Part shown: positions 56,305 through 64,000 of the stretch, piece by piece
How the letters are laid out: the number at the start of each line of letters is the position of its first letter
How positions within the stretch are numbered: the stretch's first letter is position 1
Source: Thermoascus crustaceus
Taxonomy: Eukaryota; Ascomycota; Eurotiomycetes; Eurotiales; Thermoascaceae
Direction of reading: 5' to 3'
Length of the DNA: 64,000 nucleotides
Assembly: GCA_001599835.1 (NCBI GenBank)
Contig: BCIC01000007.1
Location: forward strand, 938,655-1,002,654
Translations under genes and position numbers: made by a program
Notes under the pieces: generated by a model
What the model saw: the letters and a program-made list of their open reading frames with translations, nothing else
Database searches by the model: none
Told to the model about the DNA's origin: nothing

Positions 56305-56989
56305 TGGGATTCCAAAGAAAAGATGGGAAGGAGTTGGGGAGTCGAGCTCCTAGAGCTAAACAGCAGCATTATTTGCAGTAGTCTGGAAGTTCGTGTAGGC
56401 AACCGTTACGAATCTAGGCTTACGGAGCTTAGACTGGCGGCTTAGAGTCGATACGAGCGAGCTAAAAAAAAAGACATCAAAGATAGATCTGCCAAATATT
56501 CAGGACTGCTTGCTGGTCCCCCTGAACAAAAACGAAGAAACCGCATGATACTATCAATATAGCCATTTCTTACTCTCCGCATGGAGGGGTTGCTTGATCA
56601 CGTGACCTTTTGACTCAGCTGTCGAGACCGAGATGTCGCCGCTGACCGCCTTAGATAAGAGCCAGTAAGTTCCGGCAGAGATGCAGGACAGGAAGGCGGT
56701 GTGGCTATCAACGATCGGATCTAGCGCGGGGTGGGACGACGGGGTTTGCCACTGCGAAACCCGCCGCGGCGGAGGCCTGGTCTCCGCCGACTCAATAGTC
56801 TTCTTATCTTCTTCTCCCTCTTCCTTCCAACTAACTTCCTTCCTCTCCCTCTTACCATTCGAGGCAAAGAGTAAATCTGCAGTGCACATCCAGGGCGACC
56901 GAATTGACTCTTTACTCGCTCTGCTGCAGCAACATCACGTTGCTGCCCGTTGAAGTTGCCAAGCGAGAGCTACCAGCGCCTTTGTCACC
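56305..56989. promoter_or_regulatory. Divergent promoter, PARG / Nar1
   Basis: 685 bp. It includes the CACGTG/TGACTCA pair listed separately (56597-56617) and a CT-rich stretch (56800-56860) before Nar1. Short frames of 90-110 codons lack domains. Confidence 0.5.
56597..56617. promoter_or_regulatory. CACGTG next to TGACTCA (Gcn4/CpcA-type) element
   Basis: ATCACGTGAC (56597-56606) is followed four bases later by TGACTCA (56611-56617). CACGTG is a bHLH core; TGACTCA is the classical site of the bZIP factor CpcA/Gcn4. They lie about 375 bp before Nar1 and 290 bp before the PARG ATG. Binding is inferred from sequence match. Confidence 0.4.
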
Positions 56990-58889
56990 ATGAGCGCCAT
57001 TCTCTCCGCGGACGACCTCAACGACTTCATTTCCCCTGGTGTCGCCTGTATCAAGCCTGTCGAGACATTGCCTAAGAAGGAGCCACAAAACCCAGAGGTA
57101 AGTAATCTCGATCATTCAAGTTCTTCGCCGTCTTGCCCCACATCCAATGGACGGAAGCTGATTTATAATCCGGCAGAATCCTTATGAGGTGACTACAGAA
57201 GACAAGGTTCAACCTGAGAACCTTCCTCCTGCTCAGATATCATTGACGGACTGCCTGGCATGCTCCGGGTGCGTCACATCGGCCGAGGCGGTCTTGATTT
57301 CGCTGCAGTCGCACGCGGAGGTTCTAAACACGCTCGATGCGTACCCAGAGATTTCGTTGATCGATAAGAGTAACGGTCCTGCCAATGGAAACCATGTCGC
57401 ATCAAGCGAAGGAAGAATATTCGTCGCGAGTGTTAGTCCCCAGGTCAGAGCAAGTCTGGCTGCGACGTATGGCATCTCGGAGCGAAAGGCGGGGTATATG
57501 ATCGATCAGTTCCTTCGTGGGCCTCAGGGTTTACGGGCAGGCGGTAAACATGGAAGTGGCTTCACTTGGGTCGTCGACACGAATGTGGTGCGCGAAGCTG
57601 TTTTGACCCTTACCGCTGATGAGGTTGCGACGTCGTTGGAGAACACCAATGAATCTGCCGCGGATGCGTCAGGTTTACTGGTCCCGAAACGGCCAATCTT
57701 GTCATCTGCATGTCCGGGCTGGATATGCTACGCTGAAAAGACACATCCACACGTCCTCCCTCATCTCTCCCGAATGAAATCTCCGCAAGCCTTAACGGGA
57801 ACCCTCCTCAAGACGGTGTTGAGCCGGACCCTGGGCGTCCCCCCATCCCAAATATGGCACTTGGCAATCATGCCGTGCTTTGATAAGAAGCTAGAAGCTA
57901 GCCGGCAAGAGCTGACTGATGCTTCCTGGCAAACTTCTGATGCTCAAATGTCCACCGAATCACAATCTCAGTCTCCTGTTCGAGATGTCGACTGCGTAAT
58001 AACCACCAGGGAACTTCTCACGTTGGCATCATCCAGAGGGATTTCACTTCCAAACCTCCCATTGAAAGCTTTGTCCCCTTCCTTCTCACCCGAGTTCCCG
58101 GATAAGACCATTGGGTCTTTCCTTTTCTCGAACCCGTACTCGTCCAAGCAGACATCCGCAGCCGGGACATCAGGTGGCTACCTTTACCATGTTCTCACCA
58201 CTTTCCAGTCCAGACATCCGAACAGCGAAATCGTGGCTCAACGAGGGCGCAATTCGGATGTGGTTGAGTATACACTTATGTCTGCGTCCGGCGAACCGAT
58301 AATCAAAGCTGCCCGCTATTATGGCTTCAGAAATATCCAGAACTTGGTGAGAAAGTTGAAACCCGCTCGAGCTTCTAAACTGCCGGGCGCGAAGTCCGCG
58401 GTAGCAAACCGGCGACTACAAGCCTCGCGTGCTGCTGGTGCTGGCTCGGGCGCTGACTACGCTTACGTCGAAGTCATGGCTTGCCCTGGCGGCTGCACGA
58501 ATGGAGGTGGGCAGATACGGATTGAGGATGCCAGAGAGGTTAACTCCAGCATACAAACCGCATCTGATGAGCCATCTGGACAGCAACAGAAGCCATCGCC
58601 ACATGAGCAACGATCCTGGCTTGCCCGTGTTGATGAAGCATATTACTCGGCCGAGTCCGACTCGGAGGCTGAGCCCGAACAACAATCTGCGCAAGAATCT
58701 ATCATGGATAAAGACACTAGAGTTCATGACACTCTACAGTACTGGTCCAGCATGACCGAAATTCCTCTGTCGAAACTGGTGTACACCACCTATCGTGAGG
58801 TTGAGAGTGATGTGGGTAAGGACAAGAGCGCAGCCAGTGAAACAGCCCGCGTCGTCGAGCTGGCCGGGAAGATCGGCGGTGGCTGGTAA
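56990..58889 (+). CDS. nar1: Cytosolic iron-sulfur cluster assembly factor Nar1
   Basis: Two exons, 56990-57097 and 57177-58889 (79-nt intron), give 606 residues. C20, C62, C65 and C68 (VACIKP, DCLACSGC) match the N-terminal [4Fe-4S] ligands of yeast Nar1. The hydrogenase-like half has SSACPGWICYAEK, IMPCFDKK and EVMACPGGCTNGGGQ. The junction reads KKEPQNPENPYEV. Family knowledge: Nar1 bridges early and late steps of cytosolic iron-sulfur protein assembly. It resembles iron-only hydrogenases but has no hydrogenase activity. A Gln/Ser-rich insert (SDAQMSTESQSQSP) near residue 290 is common in fungal orthologues. The C-terminus ends IGGGW, as is usual for the targeting tail with a final tryptophan. 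Confidence 0.96.
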
Positions 58890-60100
58890 TTGAGCGAGTT
58901 GGGTGTTCCCTATCTATTTGCCACATTAATATACCCAAGAGCATATGATGATTTATAGATTCTTTTATTTTGCATATCAAAAACTTGATGTTCGTGATGA
59001 TACTGCATGGTGGCATTCCCTTCAAAATAGAACATGTTCGTCGAACCTTTTTGTTTCATGGGTTCAATGGGAGTTCCGGCGTTATACAGGATGTTTGGGA
59101 CTTAGAGGATATCCTTGTTTGATTATGCTGCCTTTGCGAACATGAGAGGATAGAGGGCCACAATACATGAAAATCTGTTAACTAGACATGTATACTTTAG
59201 CAACGATTGTGTATTAAGTGCGAACGAGATCTGCTCCTTGCAGATATCAGAACTAGGGATACCTAACATACGTACAAAGACAACACTTATATATGTACAT
59301 ACATAGATACCTAAGGTCATATATGTCCGGGCCTCGTTTTGCAACAACCGTCATCGGTTCAACACCTAGGCAAAGCAACGCTAACCCATCTCATATACGC
59401 ACTGTGGGGTGTCTCCAATGATAGTAAGGCACAGAAGTAAATTAATAGCCCTGGAGAAAGGACAATGTCAGCGCGCGAATGGATCTACTACTAGTTCGTA
59501 AGACACTGTGAATTTGGTTTTTTTGGAAGGGGGCCAGGGGGTGTGCTGCCTTTTATACTATGGATGGAAAGAGGGGTTTGGGTCGTCATTCGTGGTAATA
59601 AGGGGTAAACATGATGTATGGTGATAATAAATTCATTTTGGCGTTACTGAATGTTGACTTCATTATCATGGCTCACAGAAAAAAAGAAGACAGCTGCCTG
59701 GACCTAGTACCTAGGTATAGTAGACTTTCTAGATAGAAGTATAACTGACGCCCTGTACCAAGGTTGTAAGATACTCCGTAAGTGAAATACTGTACTAGTA
59801 CATATACGGTTAGCGTTATCAGTGGCGGGTATCAACAGCCACCCCGTGATCTCCACCAGGGCCTGCCTTTCTTCCCGTCGGTCGGAGCTCGAAAAGATTT
59901 CTAGAAGGGACTTTGGGACTTGATTTGCTTATCAAAGCTCTAGCTGACCTCCTCTTCTCTTCTCTTCTCTTCTTTCTTTCACAACCACCACAACATACAA
60001 TCTCACGCCGTCCTCATCTCACCGCGAACCTCTCCATCTACGGAGCAGAGAAGCTACTGTCGAAAAAAAGAGCCTTCAGCTACGTAAATCAGCAACAACC
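58890..60100. other. Intergenic region upstream of Rpb12
   Basis: 1.2 kb, AT-rich to about 59800, with an ACCTAGGT palindrome at 59709-59716. The last 200 bases are the Rpb12 promoter and leader. No gene is supported. Confidence 0.5.
59951..59981 (+). promoter_or_regulatory. CTTCT tract upstream of Rpb12
   Basis: A run of TCTTC repeats lies about 120-150 bp before the Rpb12 ATG. Such pyrimidine tracts mark transcription start regions in many filamentous fungi. Inferred from position and composition. Confidence 0.5.
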
Positions 60101-60454
60101 ATGTCCCGCGAAGCCTACCAAGTCCCCTCCCTGGGCGCCCAGAACGCCTTCGGCGATGGCCTCGGCGGCGCTTCCATGGAGGGCCCCGTCGTCACCTACC
60201 TCTGCGGAGACTGCAACTCGAAGGTGTCCCTGAAGCGCGGCGACCAGATCCGGTGCAAAGAGTGCGGACACCGCGTGCTGTATAAGGAGCGGACGAAGAG
60301 GTGAGTTTTTGGGTTTGGTTTTCTGTGCTTGATCTCTCTGGTCAGAGGAGGGGAGAATGTGCCGCGAGCTGTTTCATGTTGTTGGATTGGGAATGGCGAA
60401 CGGAGCTGACGTGGGTTCGTTTCGACAGGATGGTCCAGTTTGAAGCTCGATGAT
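60101..60454 (+). CDS. rpb12: RNA polymerases I, II and III shared subunit Rpb12 (ABC10-alpha)
   Basis: Two exons, 60101-60300 and 60430-60454 (129-nt intron, GTGAGT...CGACAG), give 74 residues. The zinc ribbon uses C35, C38, C52 and C55 (YLCGDCNSKVSLKRGDQIRC, then CGHRVLYK). The second exon is only 25 bases and adds MVQFEAR, which matches the invariant end of the family, so this small exon is strongly supported. An N-terminal about 30-residue extension, Gly/Ala-rich, is usual in fungi. It is part of the assembly platform shared by all three nuclear RNA polymerases. A gene finder could easily miss the last exon. Confidence 0.96.
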
Positions 60455-60873
60455 CGATCATCGTTGCGACTGATGCGTGCGCATGGGTGGTGGCTACACC
60501 TTTACAAAATTAACCATTCCTTCTCTCTTTCTATGGTTTTGATGCATTACTATGGCGCTATGGAGTCCGAGGATTTCGATACCTTGACATCGAGAGTGGA
60601 TGAAAAGGACTACAACCAGCGAGATTTGAAGGACAGACTAGAACTGATTGTAGAATATGGCTGCTAAACACGATCATATTTGAAGACCAAAATGCCTATT
60701 CCTTCTTTTCAACCAAGATATTACATCTAGGTGTACATACATAGCAACCAGATGATTCCGATCGGCCCTCTTCCTAATATAATTATCCGAAAAGAAGAAA
60801 AAAAAGAGAAGAACGAGGAAAATCTAAACTGAACATCCTTTCCACTGCTATATCCCCATCTATAGCTTTCCTT
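60455..60873. other. Convergent spacer, Rpb12 / trpD
   Basis: 419 bp between two stops. A 75-codon frame (60440-60667) overlaps the Rpb12 end and is not supported. Confidence 0.5.
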
Positions 60874-62242
60874 TTATAGCGTGTTAGTGACCTCGATGAA
60901 TTTCTCCAAGGACTTGAGCGCTGCGCCGCTCTCCACCGCCCATCTGGCTCGTCGGACACCTTCCTTCCAGCGTCCGCCGCCGGGACCACGTTCCGTGATG
61001 ACCTTTCCGTCATCGCCAGGGCCCATGTTACTAGTGTCAGCCTCGCAGATGCCAGAAATGACCAGGAGGGCTGCGACGTTCATGAGGACGAAGTCCATGA
61101 TGGGGTCGTCGCCCGGCAGCTCGTTGCGCAGGATGCTCATCAGCTTGGCCGCGTTCTCCTTGGGCATCTTGCCTCCGTAGACATCCGACAGAGGGTGCGT
61201 CGGGAGTCCGAAATCAGAGGGGTGAAGCTGGAAGGTCTCCAACTTGACCAGCGTACGTGGGACGGCATCTTCGTCGCTCGTGGTGGTGTCCTCGTCCTCC
61301 TGCGAGCCCTTATATGCTGGGTTCGGGTACTCTGACAGTTTCCAGCAGTTCGTCTTGCCAGCGCAGCTGATCTCGTCCATGTCTTCTTCTCCACAGACGA
61401 TCAGGGCCTTCTTCGCCCCACTCAGTCTCAACGCCTCAGCAAAGATAGGGCCGAGGCTCTGGTATGCCACACCAACGACGCGAGCCTCCAGAGCCCAGTC
61501 GACAGGGTTGGCAAGCGGACCCATCAGGTTGAATATCGTCCTTATGCCAAGACCCCGGCGGACTGGGTTAGCGTGCATCATTCCGGGGTGGAAGTTTGGC
61601 GCAAACAGGAAGGCGTAGTTGGTCTGCTCGTACACCTTCGCAATGTTCTCTGCATTTACTGCGGAGATCTTTGGAGGGGTGGGTACAATCGCGTTCAGAA
61701 CGTCTGCGGATCCAGAGTTTGAAGTTTGCGCACGATTTCCGTGCTTGGCCATCATAAGGAGGGGAGATGCGATAATGGAAGACGTTGTAGATATGTTAAA
61801 TGTAGAATGCGAATCTCCGCCAGTACCGACAATGTCGCACTGTAGAACACGTCAGTCGTGTCCTATGTGTCGGCCATGCATCTATTGTAGACGCTATTTG
61901 GATTTCACTCACCAGACCACCTCTGTATTGACCTTCCTTTCTAGCACGAGCTTTGACTGCCTTCTTCAGCGACAATTTCTCGATCTTGCTGGCAGCCTCC
62001 CTCATGCGGAGGGAGCATTTTGCGATCACATCTGATTGCTTGTCTTTCCCTGTAGAATGGAGGAGAGTGAGCAGAGCAGCACATTGAACAACTGACAGCC
62101 GATCCTCAAAAATAAGGGCGAATGCTGCGGCGATCTCCTCTGCGGTCACCTCAACAGCGTCCGTTGCGGGGTAGGCGAGCCTTTTGAGGAGGGGTGCAAT
62201 CGAGACGGGCTCGGGCTTTTCTTCGGATGCGCTAGTGGCCAT
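60874..62242 (-). CDS. trpD: Anthranilate phosphoribosyltransferase
   Basis: Two exons, 62242-61913 and 61839-60874 (73-nt intron), give 431 residues. The junction reads YRGGLCDIVGTGGDSHSTFN and forms the phosphoribosyl-pyrophosphate-binding GTGGD loop (115-119). Downstream motifs of the family are visible (KHGNRAQTSNSGSADVL; PNFHPGMMHANPVRRGLGIR; RTIFNLMGPLANP). A helical N-domain includes EEIAAAFALIFEDR. An acidic insert (SQEDEDTTTSDEDAV) around residue 290 is not in bacterial TrpD. It catalyses the second step of tryptophan synthesis, anthranilate plus PRPP to phosphoribosyl anthranilate, in the cytosol. Divergent from the uL10m gene by 386 bp; no perfect TGACTCA is seen in that spacer. 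Confidence 0.95.
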
Positions 62243-62628
62243 TTTGAGGTCGATAAGAACTCAATTGAAATAGATAAAGAAATAATAACCCTCAGAAGTG
62301 TCTCCAATAAATACTGGAAGACTAACACTGCAGACCAGTGTCTTGCACTGGTATCACGCTGAATCTTTGTCACCGGCGGAGAGCCACATCTAGATCGATG
62401 GTCGAGTCACCGCATAGGGGCAGAAACCGACCGCCTTCACACCTGACCTTTCCTCATCGGGATCTCTAAAAGTCCCGCCGCGATTTCTCTCCAAAAATTC
62501 CATTTCGACGGAGCGTTGTCGACTTGCACAGACCTCCAGCGTCCGAACACCGTCTTAACGTTGTTTTTATGGCCTTGTTTTGAATAATTAGACTCGACTT
62601 TACCGGATATTGCGTTTAAACACCGCCA
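62243..62628. promoter_or_regulatory. Divergent promoter, trpD / mitochondrial uL10m
   Basis: 386 bp between two divergent starts. No perfect CpcA site is visible; CGAGTCA near 62403 is a near match. Nothing coding. Confidence 0.45.
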
Positions 62629-63612
62629 ATGCCGCCCCGGTTACGGCTCCCAACCTCCAATATCTCCCAGTCGCTCCGCCGACAGAGGGTATATCAACAT
62701 GAGATCCTCATCCCTATCCGATGTGCGAGCTCTGCCACCGCGTCTGCGGTGACTCCGGCAGCATCAGTCGACCAGATGACCAGATCGACGAACCAAATCG
62801 CCCGATATCCAGCGTCCCAGCCCCCATCCCACCGCAACCCCGAATACAGGAGATCGCAGCTTCTCCGGCAATACACCTCGCTCATCCGCACATCTCCCCT
62901 CATGGTGCTGTTCCAGCACAACAACCTCCAGTCCGTCGAGTGGACCGCCATCCGCCGGGAGCTCAGCACCGCCATGCAGAAGGTCGACCAGGAGCACGCG
63001 GCACAGGGACGGACCCTCCCTCCGCTGGCCCCTCACATCAAGCTGCAGATCATCCAGACGAGTATCTTCGAGGCCGCCATCCGCATCGTCGAGTACTTCA
63101 AACCGAACAAGCAGGCTGCAGATGGCTCCTTCACACATGACCTCTCCCGCGAGGCCCACGACGCCGTGAGGCACATGAAGGGCAAGCATGAACTGTCGAC
63201 GCTCCTCGCAGGCCCTCTGGCCGTGCTCTCCTTCCCGCACGTCTCGCCGGAGCACCTCAAGGCTGCGCTGTCTATCCTCGCTCCCAAGGCCACGGGCTTC
63301 CCCGCCCCGTCGCGCAAGGTCAACCCGGGCTGGCACGAACTGACCGTCCAGGACGGACTGCAGAAGCTGATGCTGCTCGCCGCGCGGGTGGACGGCAAGG
63401 TGTTCGACGTCGACGAGACCAAGTGGGTCGGAACAATCGAGGGTGGTATCGACGGCCTGCGCGCCCAGCTCGTCTATGCTTTGCAGAGCATGGGTGCCGG
63501 TATCACGAGTGCTTTGGAGGGCCATGGAAAGAGCCTTTACTTCACGCTTGAGAGCCGGAGGAGTCAGCTTGAGGAGGAGCAGAAGGGAGGCGAGGGAAAG
63601 AGTGAGTCGTGA
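62629..63612 (+). CDS. Mitochondrial large-subunit ribosomal protein uL10m (yeast Mrpl11)
   Basis: Single exon, 327 residues. The first about 50 residues are basic and Ser-rich with no acidic residues before residue 20 (PPRLRLPTSNISQSLRRQRV), like a mitochondrial presequence. The core contains LLRQYTSLIRTSPLMVLFQH and HNNLQSVEWTAIRRELSTAM, typical of L10 proteins. The C-terminal segment (LMLLAARVDGKVFDVDE; LYALQSMGAGITSALEG) completes the family pattern. It forms the base of the ribosomal stalk in the mitochondrial matrix. Fungal members are named YmL11/MRPL11. The C-terminus is Glu/Gly-rich. Confidence 0.92.
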   Translation: MPPRLRLPTSNISQSLRRQRVYQHEILIPIRCASSATASAVTPAASVDQMTRSTNQIARYPASQPPSHRNPEYRRSQLLRQYTSLIRTSPLMVLFQHNNLQSVEWTAIRRELSTAMQKVDQEHAAQGRTLPPLAPHIKLQIIQTSIFEAAIRIVEYFKPNKQAADGSFTHDLSREAHDAVRHMKGKHELSTLLAGPLAVLSFPHVSPEHLKAALSILAPKATGFPAPSRKVNPGWHELTVQDGLQKLMLLAARVDGKVFDVDETKWVGTIEGGIDGLRAQLVYALQSMGAGITSALEGHGKSLYFTLESRRSQLEEEQKGGEGKSES

Positions 63613-64000
63613 TGATGAATGGACAGTCTGCTCGCCGATTTTCTTTTTTCTCCGATGTATGTACAATACGATGTTTTATGTTATGTTCCATCCCCGATTT
63701 TTGAATTGACAAAGGATGTGAGGTATATCCCGGAATTTAAAAGGCAATTAAGACGATATTTCTTCATCATTATGGGAAATGTAGACTCGAGAGATCCAAT
63801 ATTCTGTTCCATTAAATTCGCAATAAACAAAATCCCTACCCACAAAATCCAAAATCCGAACCTATCCTACTATATTATTCTGTACATTCTGCCAAAGATC
63901 ATCAGTAGAAGTCATTCGTGAAAGCATTCGTCCGCGTTTTACGAGTCCGATGCTTCACTAATTTTCCTGTTTTTCTAGGCAAAGCTTCTGCTCCCTCATC
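63613..64000. other. Right end, 3' region of uL10m gene
   Basis: 388 AT-rich bases with no supported gene. An overlapping 100-codon frame (63619-63921) is not supported. Confidence 0.5.

Noticed and set aside
62764..63666. 300-codon minus-strand frame opposite uL10m
   Set aside because: Antisense shadow of a GC-biased single-exon gene.

Overview
The window reads as nuclear DNA of a filamentous ascomycete, most likely an Aspergillus-type Eurotiomycete. The evidence is compact genes with 0-4 introns of mostly 50-130 bp, splice sites of the GTRNGT...CTRAC...YAG type, no operons, and proteins with clear fungal orthologues (CotA kinase, Nar1, Tim54, GPN1, fungal-type Fpg, Zn2Cys6 regulator). This assignment is inferred from gene structure and protein families; the species cannot be named from the sequence alone. 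I assembled exon models by hand from splice consensus and reading-frame continuity, and none has been tested against transcripts.

Layout. 0-9 kb is gene-poor: a HAD-IIA hydrolase (minus) and an aldo/keto reductase (plus) between long intergenic stretches. 9-24 kb is mostly minus strand: a disordered nuclear-type protein, a small unknown protein, a SUZ-domain protein (plus), an omega-like glutathione transferase, a polyQ/polyN protein, a four-helix membrane protein, a maltose-acetyltransferase-like enzyme and the GPN1 GTPase. 24-36 kb holds a CWF19-like splicing factor divergent from GPN1, a mandelate-dehydrogenase-like D-2-hydroxyacid dehydrogenase, a moc3-like Zn2Cys6 regulator and a WBP4/FNB3-like U1-type zinc finger protein. 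36-45 kb holds an MFS transporter, tubulin cofactor E, SF3A2 (Prp11) and the NDR kinase CotA. 46-64 kb is a housekeeping block: Tim54, the NatA auxiliary subunit, Mix23/Cid2-like, Fpg-type DNA glycosylase, microbial-type PARG, Nar1, Rpb12, anthranilate phosphoribosyltransferase and mitochondrial uL10m.

How the genes relate. Most are single-copy core cellular genes in divergent or convergent pairs with short shared spacers (GPN1/CWF19-like, TBCE/SF3A2, Nar1/PARG, Mix23/Fpg, trpD/uL10m). Three spliceosome-related genes lie within about 17 kb. A DNA glycosylase and a poly-ADP-ribose glycohydrolase are tail to tail. The transporter, regulator, reductase, transferase and acetyltransferase are scattered among housekeeping genes, and no biosynthetic backbone enzyme is present, so this is not a secondary-metabolite cluster. 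I found no convincing transposon, CRISPR array, rRNA or tRNA, and no clearly new multi-gene system. The observations most worth checking are the Fpg/PARG pair, two frame-preserving introns, an intron that splits a zinc cluster, several unusual intergenic repeats, and the unknown proteins.
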